Positions 38,947-48,765 of a stretch of 56,275 nucleotides of DNA are shown here, in pieces; position 1 is the stretch's first letter; each line of letters opens with the position of its first letter. Below the pieces are notes generated by a model. The model saw only the letters and a list, made by a program, of their open reading frames with translations, did no database searches and was not told the DNA's origin. The stretch is taken from positions 1 through 56,275 of the forward strand of contig NZ_CAMLDX010000009.1 in NCBI RefSeq assembly GCF_946478885.1, read 5' to 3'. The position numbers and the translations under genes were made by a program. Source of the stretch: an uncultured Bacillus sp. (GTDB taxonomy: Bacteria; Bacillota; Bacilli; Bacillales_B; DSM-18226).

Positions 38947-40128
38947 TTATTCAAGAACTTTAATTTTAACGGTTCTGCGCCCCCAGCGGTATGCCTCTGC
39001 TTTCGAGGCAATAAAGACATCAATCTTATTTCCTTTAATGGCTCCGCCTGTATCTGCAGCAAGCGCATAGCCGTATCCATCTACATAAACCTTACTGCCT
39101 AGAGGAATAACATTCGGATCGACTGCTACTACCTTTGCAGTTGAGTTTACATGGAGATTAATTCCTGTTTTGGTAATGCCTGAGCATCCGCTACAGCTTG
39201 CTGTATAGGCAGTGGCAACCACGTACATTTCTCTTCCCGGCTCATTTTCGCCGCGGGAAGCGACCTGAATCGGCTGCGCTTTCGTACCGACAGCCACAAC
39301 TTTATCTTGTTTATCTCTAATCATTTGCTCGCTTTTCAGGTTTCGTCCTATTTCGATCCCATTTTCTTTTATAATCTCATATTCCCTTGAAACGAGCCCT
39401 TCTTTACCGTCTGTAATAATCTTTTCTATTCCGCTTGGTAAATTTTCATCTCGTTGCGCGACAATTGCGTACCCGATTGGTTCTTCCACTACATCGATGA
39501 CCTTTTCTACCCGAACAACGTTTATCACGTTATTTTCCATCACTTTTTCCTCTAACATTGGCTCAACCCGGTCCAATTCTGTTAAAGTAACTCCCTGTTG
39601 TGTTAAAAAGCCAGCGACCGTAGTCGAAGTTGACCACACTTTCTTCTCAGTCCCGCCATCAAAAAGGGTTACAGGGAAGGCCCTATTCACCATAACATCC
39701 ATACCTTTTTCCAAAGTAGTTCTGGATTCTGGATATACTCGGTCGTACTCATTCAAAGCAACATTTTGCTCTTCTAATAAATCCTCAACTGTTACTGCTG
39801 TTGTCCATACAAATCTTTTTTGGTTATCACTTTCTAATTGCACCTGTTTTGCTGGACTCCAAACAATTTTACTATTGTCCTTAACCTTTGAGTTTAATGA
39901 GGGTTGTATATAATCTTTTGAATGAACTGTAATTTCTAATTCATCAAATAATTCTTGAACTGTTGATGTATGTGTTTTAATGACCTGTTCCTGGCCGTTT
40001 AATATAAGAGCTACTCTTTTGTTAGTAGCTTCGTAGACCACAAAGCTTAAGACAATGATGGCTGCGATACTACTTGCGATTATAGCCCACTTTTTTATAC
40101 TCAAAGATTTGAAAAACAGGTTTTTCAT
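38947..40128 (-). CDS. yabE: Cell-wall G5/3D-domain protein, Rpf-like (YabE)
   Basis: It is a predicted exported peptidoglycan-active protein, related to B. subtilis YabE and resuscitation-factor stationary-phase proteins. In 393 residues: a membrane/signal segment (about 14-32), three DUF348 repeats (about 36-190), a G5 domain (about 205-280) and a C-terminal 3D lytic-type domain with DPNVIPLGSKVYVDGYG and ADTGGAIKGNKIDVF (three conserved Asp). The ATG at 40128 lies 21 bp from the good SD AAGGAGG; an in-frame ATT (40143) is at optimal distance and may be the real start, adding five residues. A strong promoter lies just upstream. Confidence 0.92.
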   Translation of the reverse strand: MKNLFFKSLSIKKWAIIASSIAAIIVLSFVVYEATNKRVALILNGQEQVIKTHTSTVQELFDELEITVHSKDYIQPSLNSKVKDNSKIVWSPAKQVQLESDNQKRFVWTTAVTVEDLLEEQNVALNEYDRVYPESRTTLEKGMDVMVNRAFPVTLFDGGTEKKVWSTSTTVAGFLTQQGVTLTELDRVEPMLEEKVMENNVINVVRVEKVIDVVEEPIGYAIVAQRDENLPSGIEKIITDGKEGLVSREYEIIKENGIEIGRNLKSEQMIRDKQDKVVAVGTKAQPIQVASRGENEPGREMYVVATAYTASCSGCSGITKTGINLHVNSTAKVVAVDPNVIPLGSKVYVDGYGYALAADTGGAIKGNKIDVFIASKAEAYRWGRRTVKIKVLE

Positions 40129-40169
40129 ATTTTTATACCAAATGAAAAACGCCTCCTTCTCTCTCGGTG

Positions 40170-40199
40170 ATTATATAAACTAATCTGCCGATTTGTCAA
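40170..40199 (-). promoter_or_regulatory. yabE promoter (sigma-A, near-consensus)
   Basis: On the minus strand TTGACA (40194-40199), 18 bp, and TATAAT (40170-40175). Both hexamers are perfect, and the leader to the ribosome site is only about 10-15 nt. Confidence 0.9.
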
Positions 40200-40373
40200 C
40201 CCATGCACTTTTTTTACTCCCCGAGCATAGTCCTAATTATGCTAAAGGAATGTTTTGCGTGTAAAGGAAGACTTATCGACAAATTAATCACACAAGAGGA
40301 AGAACGCGTGTTGATTTTATTAGAATTTAATCGGATTAAGGCTGAAAATTACATCATTCGACACCTTTTTTTA

Positions 40374-41141
40374 TCAATTTATGGCGAATAATCTTTTTGC
40401 ATTTTCCGTTGTAACTTTTGCCACTTCATCCAATGTCAGACTTTTTAGTTCTGCAATTTGCTCTGCCACAAGTTTCACGTAAGCAGGTTCATTTCTTGTT
40501 CCTCTAAAAGGATGCGGAGTTAAATACGGGCAGTCCGTTTCAATCAGCAATTTATCCAGCGGAACCTTCTTGGCCACCTCTTTTGGCTTTTTTGCATTTT
40601 TAAATGTGACCGGTCCTCCAAGGGAAATATAGAAATTCATGTCAAGGCACTCCATTGCCGTTTCTACACTTCCGCTAAAGCAATGCATGATTCCTCCTAC
40701 CTCAGAGGCTCCTTCTTCTCGAAGAATTTCAATAATATCATGAGTGGCTTCACGATTATGAATGATGATCGGTAGTTGAACCTTTTTAGCAAGACGGATC
40801 TGTTTCCGAAAGACCTCCTGCTGAATGTCCTTAGGTGATTTATCCCAATAATAGTCAAGCCCAATTTCCCCAATGGCCCGTACCTTCGGGTGAGCGGATA
40901 ATTCCTCGATCCATTGTAAATCTTCTTCTGTCATATCAATCGCATCCACTGGGTGCCATCCGACACTTGCATAAAGAAAATCATATAATTCTACCAGTTC
41001 CATTGCTTTTCGGATCGTTGGGCGGTCAAATCCAACCACCATCATCTGCTTTACACCAGCTTCAAGTGCCCTATCAATGACTTCAGAGAGATCCTCCTGA
41101 TATTGTTCAGCATTTAAGTGGGCATGCGTATCAAACAACAT
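40374..41141 (-). CDS. yabD: TatD-family metal-dependent deoxyribonuclease (YabD)
   Basis: It is a TIM-barrel metal-dependent hydrolase. Start MLFDTHAHLNAEQYQ at 41141, with AAGGGGG at 7 bp, gives 255 residues. Metal ligands are in DTHAHL, the Glu in AIGEIGLDYYW, IIIHNREA, HCFSGS and ETDCPYLTPHPFRG. It sits between metS and yabE. In other bacteria TatD acts in DNA repair; the Bacillus role is less clear. Confidence 0.93.
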   Translation of the reverse strand: MLFDTHAHLNAEQYQEDLSEVIDRALEAGVKQMMVVGFDRPTIRKAMELVELYDFLYASVGWHPVDAIDMTEEDLQWIEELSAHPKVRAIGEIGLDYYWDKSPKDIQQEVFRKQIRLAKKVQLPIIIHNREATHDIIEILREEGASEVGGIMHCFSGSVETAMECLDMNFYISLGGPVTFKNAKKPKEVAKKVPLDKLLIETDCPYLTPHPFRGTRNEPAYVKLVAEQIAELKSLTLDEVAKVTTENAKRLFAIN

Positions 41142-41255
41142 CACGAAACCCCCTTCTTTAACAAATATTATATTTATATTACGTTTCTTTCATTGATGTA
41201 ACTATATAATAGAAGAAACTCATTTTATGTGACAAATAATACAAAAATAGTTCAC

Positions 41256-41283
41256 GAAAAATGTTTCACGTGAAACATTTTTC
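41256..41283. promoter_or_regulatory. parS: parS site (ParB/Spo0J) within a 28-bp palindrome
   Basis: TGTTTCACGTGAAACA (41262-41277) is a perfect 16-bp parS, the binding and loading site of Spo0J (ParB) for chromosome segregation. It sits at the centre of a perfect palindrome flanked by GAAAAA and TTTTTC. This also looks like a terminator of metS, with a stem and T5. Confidence 0.93.
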
Positions 41284-41326
41284 TACATTATTTATCAATT
41301 CTCGTATAAGCAAAACCCGATAGAAC

Positions 41327-43339
<2,013 letters not shown>

Positions 43340-43355
43340 TTATACACCATACTTC

Positions 43356-43383
43356 ATTATATATCTTTCAAAAGGACTGGCAA
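43356..43383 (-). promoter_or_regulatory. metS promoter
   Basis: On the minus strand TTGCCA (43378-43383), 16 bp, and TATAAT (43356-43361). Confidence 0.65.
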
Positions 43384-43737
43384 ATTTTTTATAAAAAATA
43401 TTTTCGACCGAAAGGTTGATAACGTCAATATAACCTCACATACTACCAAAATATACCTAAAAAACCCAACTAATGCAATATAATGCGAGGAATCCTCCAT
43501 TTCCTTGTCATTGAATGAATGATGATTTCCAATTAGCTTTTGTAAGATAAAATAAGACCCGTATGATATTGTCGAATTTTGTCATTCGGATAACATTGCC
43601 AAAGCATTTCACTTTCCAATTCACTTTATTAATATAATAAAAGGACGCGAAGACTTTTGAGGGATTATATTGAAGATTATCAAATTCACTATGCTCCAAT
43701 TGGAAAAAGTTACCGATCATTCTTGGAAACAAAATAA
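43384..43737. other. AT-rich abrB upstream region with repeated TTTCCAAT motif
   Basis: No gene supported. TTTCCAATT occurs at 43526-43534 and 43613-43621, and its inverse AATTGGAAA at 43698-43706, with a further ATTGGAAA at 43747-43754 inside the promoter. A TGTCGAA 0A-like box is at 43570-43576. The region could be a regulator-binding platform of abrB. Confidence 0.5.
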
Positions 43738-43766
43738 TTGACGTTTATTGGAAAAATTGTTATTAT
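43738..43766 (+). promoter_or_regulatory. abrB promoter (sigma-A)
   Basis: TTGACG (43738-43743), 17 bp, and TATTAT (43761-43766), on the plus strand, about 85 bp before the abrB start. Confidence 0.7.
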
Positions 43767-43786
43767 TATAATCATAAAAAAATTAT

Positions 43787-43803
43787 TGTCGAATAATGAC
43801 GAA
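43787..43803 (+). promoter_or_regulatory. Tandem Spo0A boxes of abrB
   Basis: TGTCGAA (43787-43793) and TGACGAA (43797-43803), both fitting the 0A box TGNCGAA, are 10 bp apart, one helical turn, and downstream of the promoter. This is where Spo0A~P represses abrB in B. subtilis. Confidence 0.88.
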
Positions 43804-43854
43804 TAATTATTAATAGATAGAGAGAGAATTTGCAGATAAGAGAGGAGAAAAACA

Positions 43855-44139
43855 ATGAAATCTACTGGAATTGTCCGTAAGGTTGATGAATTAGGACGGG
43901 TAGTTATTCCTATTGAATTAAGGAGAACGCTTGGTATTGCTGAGAAAGACTCATTGGAAATTTATGTGGATGATGACCGTATTATCTTGAAAAAGTATAA
44001 GCCTAACATGACTTGCCAAGTTACCGGAGAAGTTTCTGATGATAACCTTGCATTAGCAGGCGGAAGATTAATTCTCAGCCGCGAAGGCGCTGAACTATTA
44101 ATGAAAGAAATTAAGGAAAATTTTGATCTTTCAAAATAA
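43855..44139 (+). CDS. abrB: Transition-state regulator AbrB
   Basis: It is a DNA-binding repressor of post-exponential genes. In 94 residues: the swapped-hairpin DNA-binding domain MKSTGIVRKVDELGRVVIPI ELRRTLGIAEKDSLEIY, then the C-terminal multimerisation part with MTCQVTGEVSDDNLALAGGR LILS. GAGGAG lies before the ATG. It is divergent from metS and convergent with rsmI, the standard Bacillus arrangement. Confidence 0.98.
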   Translation: MKSTGIVRKVDELGRVVIPIELRRTLGIAEKDSLEIYVDDDRIILKKYKPNMTCQVTGEVSDDNLALAGGRLILSREGAELLMKEIKENFDLSK

Positions 44140-44154
44140 CTAACTGGTGAAAAA

Positions 44155-44193
44155 AGTGCCCCTCCCATTATGAGATAAGGCACTATTTTTTTT
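44155..44193. terminator. Shared terminator of abrB and rsmI
   Basis: AGTGCC (44155-44160) pairs with GGCACT (44179-44184), with T8 on the plus strand and T6 on the minus strand. It lies between the convergent genes. Confidence 0.85.
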
Positions 44194-44276
44194 ATAGAGA
44201 AACGGCTTTAAGAACAGAGTGGTGACGATCCTCAAGTATCGCATAAAAGCCGCACAAGGCTGATTGAACCTTGGCA

Positions 44277-45149
44277 TTATTCCACATGATACAGATGATA
44301 GACATCACGCTTATTCTCATTTCGCTCCTTTGCAGTCAGCTTAATCGCTTCCTTCGAGCTCATCCCTTTTTCATGGATGTAATAATCAACATGTTCCGTA
44401 ACTGATAAATCCTTCCACCATTGTTCCTCATCCCTTGTCGATGCTTCTCCCTGTTCAATAATCAAACAGAACTCCCCTCTGATCTCCTGTTCTATGGCCC
44501 ACTGAATAAACTCCTTCACCGTCCCGCGGAGAAATTCCTCATATTTCTTTGTTAATTCCCGGCACAATGCGATTTTTCTGTCACCCAATACCTCTTCGAT
44601 CAGAACCAAGGTTTCTTTTAAGCGATGCGGCGCCTCATATATAATGATCGTTGCCGGAATCGTGGAGAGTTCTTTCAGCTGCTTTCGCTTTTCCTTTTTC
44701 TGTCGGTTAAGAAAACCAAAAAAATAAAAAGGCTGTGTCGCAATCCCCGAAGCAATAAGCGCAGTCAAAGCCGCATTTGCCCCTGGAAGCGGAACCACTG
44801 TCAATTGTTCCGCAATAGCTGCCGTAACTAATTCAAGACCGGGATCCGATATGGTCGGAAGACCTGCATCACTGATCAGGGCGACTTTTGCCCCGTCCTT
44901 TATTAATTGGATAATTTTTCTACCACTCGTCTCCTTATTATGTTCATGATAGCTCATCAATGGGGTATCAATCTCAAAATAATGACAAAGTTTTTTGGAA
45001 TTTCTCGTATCTTCCGCAGCGATATAATCTGCCTCTTTCAAAGTTCTGATTGCCCGGAAACTCATATCTTCTAAATTGCCAATTGGCGTCGGAACCAGAT
45101 ACAAAATTCCCTTTATTTCTTCGTTCTCAAAGCTTTTCTGCTGCCACAT
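44277..45149 (-). CDS. rsmI: 16S rRNA 2'-O-ribose C1402 methyltransferase (RsmI)
   Basis: A SAM-dependent tetrapyrrole-methylase-fold enzyme. ATG at 45149 ([20 protein letters not shown]) gives 290 residues and follows AGGG; the listed longer frame runs back through yazA. Motifs: TPIGNLEDMSFRAIRTLKEAD, AAEDTRNSKKL, SDAGLPTISDPG and the hydrophobic LVPLPGA-type core. It overlaps the yazA end by 23 bases. Confidence 0.95.
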   Translation of the reverse strand: MWQQKSFENEEIKGILYLVPTPIGNLEDMSFRAIRTLKEADYIAAEDTRNSKKLCHYFEIDTPLMSYHEHNKETSGRKIIQLIKDGAKVALISDAGLPTISDPGLELVTAAIAEQLTVVPLPGANAALTALIASGIATQPFYFFGFLNRQKKEKRKQLKELSTIPATIIIYEAPHRLKETLVLIEEVLGDRKIALCRELTKKYEEFLRGTVKEFIQWAIEQEIRGEFCLIIEQGEASTRDEEQWWKDLSVTEHVDYYIHEKGMSSKEAIKLTAKERNENKRDVYHLYHVE

Positions 45150-45408
45150 ACAAACCCTGCCCTTTAATATATTGCTGTTTCTTATTGCGATCCAACTGCT
45201 TAAACGCATACTCTGCCTTTAAGGCTTCACTCTTTGTCGAATATTTTTTTGAAAAAACAAGCTTCACCGGACCTCTTCCGCGGGTATATTTTGCCCCTTT
45301 TCCTTCATTATGAAGTCTAACTCTCCGCTCTAAATCATTTGTATAACCGGCATATAAACTGTCATCCCTGCAGGAGACCACATAAAAATAATGCTCATCC
45401 TTCCCCAT
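45127..45408 (-). CDS. yazA: GIY-YIG nuclease-superfamily protein (YazA)
   Basis: It is a 93-residue single GIY-YIG domain (UPF0213): [25 protein letters not shown], a following [14 protein letters not shown], then [15 protein letters not shown]. The predicted catalytic residues (Y, R, E) are in place, but function is unknown. It overlaps yabB (14 bases) and rsmI (23 bases), suggesting one translational unit. Confidence 0.93.
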   Translation of the reverse strand: MGKDEHYFYVVSCRDDSLYAGYTNDLERRVRLHNEGKGAKYTRGRGPVKLVFSKKYSTKSEALKAEYAFKQLDRNKKQQYIKGQGLYVAAEKL

Positions 45409-46138
45409 ATAAAATAGACCTCATTTCCTCAGTATATTCATTATTATCCTGATAAACGGTCAGAGGCGGGAGAATTTTCAGATCCGCACTACCATTTTTG
45501 GTTGCTTCAATTAACAGTGTGTTAGCTTCTTTCCCTGCCTTCGGATAGACAAATTGAACCCTCTTTGGCTCCAGCTTGTATTTCCGCATTAATGTAATCA
45601 TATCGATCAGCCTACCTGAACGATGAACAAACGCGGCTTTGCCTCCCTGCTTTAATAGCCTGCTTGCCGAACTGACGGCATCTTCCAATGTACAAAGAAT
45701 TTCATGACGAGCAATCGCTAAATGCGCGTTTTCATTGATTTCTCCCTTGGCAGGCGTCGTAAAATACGGCGGATTACAGGTAACAACATCAAATTGATCA
45801 TGCCCCAGCTGCACAGGCATTTCCTTTATATCTCCATGGATCATTTGCAGACGGGAGGAGAGGTTATTATACATAATACTGCGCACAGCCATATCATAAA
45901 GCCGCTGCTGAATTTCCACGCCTGTTATCGTTCCCTTCGTTCTCTGGCTTAAGAACAAAGGAATGACCCCGTTGCCGCTGCACAGATCAATTAATTTCCC
46001 TTTTTGAATCGGGACATAAACAAATTTTGCCAAAAGAACAGCATCAAGGGAAAATGAAAAAACAGAGGGGCTTTGTATAATTCTCATATCCTCTGCCAAC
46101 AAATAATCAAGCCTTTCATCCCCTTTTAACTCCACCAA
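45395..46138 (-). CDS. yabB: TrmN6-like SAM-dependent tRNA methyltransferase (YabB)
   Basis: A 247-residue Rossmann-fold methyltransferase: SAM-binding [18 protein letters not shown] and the amino-methylase motif TCNPPYF (NPPY), marking an N6-adenine-type enzyme. E. coli homologues act on m6A37 of tRNA1(Val). It lies between yabA and yazA, as in B. subtilis. Confidence 0.93.
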   Translation of the reverse strand: MVELKGDERLDYLLAEDMRIIQSPSVFSFSLDAVLLAKFVYVPIQKGKLIDLCSGNGVIPLFLSQRTKGTITGVEIQQRLYDMAVRSIMYNNLSSRLQMIHGDIKEMPVQLGHDQFDVVTCNPPYFTTPAKGEINENAHLAIARHEILCTLEDAVSSASRLLKQGGKAAFVHRSGRLIDMITLMRKYKLEPKRVQFVYPKAGKEANTLLIEATKNGSADLKILPPLTVYQDNNEYTEEMRSILYGEG

Positions 46139-46238
46139 GACATTTTTTCTCCCTTCCTCTAATATGCTTTAACTGCATTCTGTTCATTATTGTATATGAA
46201 TGCTGTAATGGCCACAACTCTCTTGTTCAGCAGTCATG

Positions 46239-46272
46239 AAAAAACAGACCTTCCAAAATACGAGAAGGCCTG
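46239..46272 (-). terminator. yabA terminator
   Basis: On the minus strand CAGGCCTTC (46264-46272) pairs with GGAAGGTCTG (46245-46254), including a G-U pair, then U6. It separates yabA from yabB, so yabB may have its own promoter. Confidence 0.85.
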
Positions 46273-46275
46273 AAG

Positions 46276-46647
46276 CTACTTTTTATTTAAAAACGATAGA
46301 CAAAAAATACAATCCCCATCCGTACGCGGGCTGCCAAATTGAAGATTACATATATGAAACCCTTCTTGGTAAAGACGAGCCAGGTTATCATATCCTTCTC
46401 CAATTTCAGCCAAGATTTGATCAGATGAATGGGCCTTAGCCGTACCCTTTTTATTCGCTTTTTTTGCCTCTGTATTTTCTGTTCTTTCTCCTAAATGACG
46501 CCTTAGATGTTCATTTTCCAGCTTCAGAGAATTATTCTCCTCCAAAAGTTCCGCCACATGCTGCCTTAGCTCCCCAAGCTGCTGATACAACTGCCCGATT
46601 TGACTTTCCAAGTTACTTACTGACTCAAAGATTCCTCTTTTATCCAC
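46276..46647 (-). CDS. yabA: Replication initiation control protein YabA
   Basis: YabA binds DnaA and DnaN to limit over-initiation. GTG at 46647 gives 123 residues beginning [28 protein letters not shown] lies 5 bp upstream. It has the N-terminal coiled coil (to about 65), a variable linker, and a C-terminal zinc domain with C/H pattern [23 protein letters not shown]. Confidence 0.95.
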   Translation of the reverse strand: MDKRGIFESVSNLESQIGQLYQQLGELRQHVAELLEENNSLKLENEHLRRHLGERTENTEAKKANKKGTAKAHSSDQILAEIGEGYDNLARLYQEGFHICNLQFGSPRTDGDCIFCLSFLNKK

Positions 46648-46661
46648 TGATTCCACCTCAA

Positions 46662-47489
46662 TTACTCTGTGGATTGAACAGAAACCGCACCCTCTTTTAA
46701 AATTTCATCCAACGTATATTCTAGTACACGTTCATGCTGTGGAATTTCAACCTGGAGCACACGTTCAAGAATATTCAGCCCGACTACTTTTCCATTACCA
46801 AGAGGAGTTTCTATCCACTGGCCCAGATCAGGTAATAATTCCTTCGATGATTCATACTCATCATTTTCATATTTCAAACAGCACATTAAGCGACCGCATA
46901 ACCCGGATATCTTTGTAGGATTCAATGACAAATTTTGATCCTTTGCCATCTTAATAGAAACCGGTTCAAAGTCTCCCAAAAACGTTGAACAGCATAGCAT
47001 TCTGCCGCATGGACCGATCCCGCCGAGCATTTTGGCTTCATCCCGAACACCGATTTGTCTAAGCTCGATTCTTGTTCGGAAAATCGCGGCTAAATCTTTC
47101 ACCAGCTCACGGAAATCAACCCTTCCATCCGCCGTAAAGTAAAAAATCACTTTATTGCGATCAAATGTATACTCAACATCTACCAGCTTCATTTCAAGCT
47201 GATGCGTACTAACCTTTTCACAGCACACATCATATGCTTCCTTGGCAGCAGCTTTATTTTCCTCAACCATCAGCCGATCCTTTTGATCTGCAATTCGCAA
47301 CACCTTTTTTAAAGGAAGAACCACATCGTTTTCATCTACCAGCTTCGGTCCGATTACCACTCTGCCGTATTCTACCCCTCTGACTGTTTCGACAATCACG
47401 TGTTCATTTTTTTGAATTGGCAGATCTCCGGGATCAAAGTAATATATCTTACCCGCTTTTTTAAAGCGTACACCTACTACATTATACAC
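46662..47489 (-). CDS. ricT: RicT (YaaT), PSP1-domain subunit of the Y-complex
   Basis: RicT with RicA and RicF forms a FeS complex needed for competence, sporulation and RNase Y function. In 275 residues: N-terminal [20 protein letters not shown], and the PSP1 cysteine region [20 protein letters not shown] with [12 protein letters not shown] as FeS/zinc cysteines. GTG at 47489 follows the holB stop directly, with AGGAGG inside the holB end. Confidence 0.95.
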   Translation of the reverse strand: MYNVVGVRFKKAGKIYYFDPGDLPIQKNEHVIVETVRGVEYGRVVIGPKLVDENDVVLPLKKVLRIADQKDRLMVEENKAAAKEAYDVCCEKVSTHQLEMKLVDVEYTFDRNKVIFYFTADGRVDFRELVKDLAAIFRTRIELRQIGVRDEAKMLGGIGPCGRMLCCSTFLGDFEPVSIKMAKDQNLSLNPTKISGLCGRLMCCLKYENDEYESSKELLPDLGQWIETPLGNGKVVGLNILERVLQVEIPQHERVLEYTLDEILKEGAVSVQSTE

Positions 47490-48497
47490 TTAAGATCCCT
47501 CCTGCAATCTTAGAACAAGCTGCTCCATTAACAATTGTGGATTCATGTTAGCTGCAAGCTTCCCCTTTGCCTCTAATATCGCTGTCATTTGTTCTGCTAA
47601 TTTCCCACCTGACGTTTGTAAAGCAGATTGCTCAAGCAATGAAATTTCACTCACAAAGACAACCTGATCAGGTTTCCCGATCTGTATATATAATAAATCC
47701 TTAAATATAAGAAGTAATAAATCTAAACCTTTGTCTACCTGTTCTTTATCCTTAAAATGTAAAAACCATTCCTCCTGCAGTGATACAAGAGCTTCGAGAT
47801 GGTTTTTCTTAAGAACTGAGAATAATTTTACCACTATCTTTTGTGCTTGTGCAAACCAATCATCTTCATTCAGTGCAACGGCCTCATCTAAATTATTGGT
47901 GAGACAGGAAAGGATAGGCGCCTTTTGGTCAGACACTCCCGCTTCGATAAGTTTGCGCATTAAATTCTTGCCGGTCAGCGGCTGAAATGAAAGAGTCTGG
48001 CAACGTGATACGATAGTAGGCAGTATCTTTTGAATTTGCTCTGTGACTAGAATGGCAAATGTCTGCTGAAAGGGCTCTTCCAAGAATTTAAGCAGACTGT
48101 TCGCTGCATTTACTGTCATGCGATCAGCATGTATAATCATATACAGCTTCTGCCGCGATTCAACCCCGGTCTTTGCGAATTCCTCCTGCAGCATTTGAAT
48201 TTGCTGCTTTTTGATTGAAAGTCCGTCAGGCTCGAGCAAATGAATGTCCGGATGATTCCCATGATTAATCCTCCTGCAGTTTGTACATTGTTCACATGGT
48301 TTGTATCCGGAAACAGGTGACAGACAAAAGAGGCTTTTTGCCAGCAGCATTCCCGCTGCCTTTTTTCCCGTTCCCCTCATCCCTTCAAATAAATAGGCAT
48401 GTGCCAGCCTGTTCTTTTGCAGGCTGTTTTTAATCATTTTCAGTGCAACAGGCTGAATCTCTTCAAGCTCTTCCCACGTTCTAGACAAATTAATCAC
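47490..48497 (-). CDS. holB: DNA polymerase III subunit delta'
   Basis: It is a clamp-loader subunit. In 335 residues: ATPase-like N terminus LAHAYLFEGMRGTGKKAAGML (a variant P-loop), four zinc cysteines (CLSPVSGYKPCEQCTNC), LLKFLEEPFQQTFAILVTEQ and IVSRCQTLSFQPL. The P-loop fits the family, where delta' often lacks ATPase. It is the last conserved gene; in B. subtilis yaaR, yaaQ and tmk precede it, but here the divergent glucan synthase does. Confidence 0.96.
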   Translation of the reverse strand: MINLSRTWEELEEIQPVALKMIKNSLQKNRLAHAYLFEGMRGTGKKAAGMLLAKSLFCLSPVSGYKPCEQCTNCRRINHGNHPDIHLLEPDGLSIKKQQIQMLQEEFAKTGVESRQKLYMIIHADRMTVNAANSLLKFLEEPFQQTFAILVTEQIQKILPTIVSRCQTLSFQPLTGKNLMRKLIEAGVSDQKAPILSCLTNNLDEAVALNEDDWFAQAQKIVVKLFSVLKKNHLEALVSLQEEWFLHFKDKEQVDKGLDLLLLIFKDLLYIQIGKPDQVVFVSEISLLEQSALQTSGGKLAEQMTAILEAKGKLAANMNPQLLMEQLVLRLQEGS

Positions 48498-48506
48498 TCA
48501 CCTCTG

Positions 48507-48572
48507 AAAAGCGAAAGCACCTGAAACAGGCACCTCAGCCAGACACTAATCTAGGTTCACCATTTCGCTTTT
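48507..48572. repeat. 10-bp inverted repeat in the holB leader
   Basis: AAAAGCGAAA (48507-48516) and TTTCGCTTTT (48563-48572) are perfect complements, enclosing a smaller CCTG AAA CAGG hairpin. It lies between the holB promoter and start, so the leader RNA can fold into a long stem. Confidence 0.7.
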
Positions 48573-48593
48573 GAAATAAGCAAATGTATCTTC

Positions 48594-48602
48594 ATTATAC
48601 CA
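48594..48602 (-). promoter_or_regulatory. holB extended -10 promoter
   Basis: The minus strand reads TGGTATAAT, a perfect -10 with extended TG. The -35 is poor. It would start the holB-ricT-yabA transcript. Confidence 0.65.
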
Positions 48603-48643
48603 GTAATTACACAAAACAAACATCAAAAACAGGGACATCTATT

Positions 48644-48670
48644 GTTTCTTGCCCGATACGAGTCAGGTAT
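48644..48670 (+). promoter_or_regulatory. Weak sigma-B-like element before the glucan synthase
   Basis: GTTTCT (48644-48649), 15 bp, and AGGTAT (48665-48670) resemble GTTTAA-N12-15-GGGTAT but with mismatches in both boxes. No sigma-A promoter was recognised for this gene. Confidence 0.25.
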
Positions 48671-48765
48671 GAGAACTTATTCCTTCTTTTCCAGAAAGAA
48701 TGCATACTTTTCCTCCGATTTGGAGATTATTTGATAGTACAGCATTTTTTTGGGGGGAAACTAGT

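Noticed and set aside
40203..40391. 62-codon plus-strand frame between yabE and yabD
   Set aside because: It has no ribosome binding site, covers the yabE promoter region, and ends inside yabD. Composition looks partly protein-like, but nothing else supports it.
43508..43732. 74-codon minus-strand frame upstream of abrB
   Set aside because: AT-rich low-quality sequence without a ribosome site, overlapping the repeated TTTCCAAT motifs; more likely regulatory DNA.
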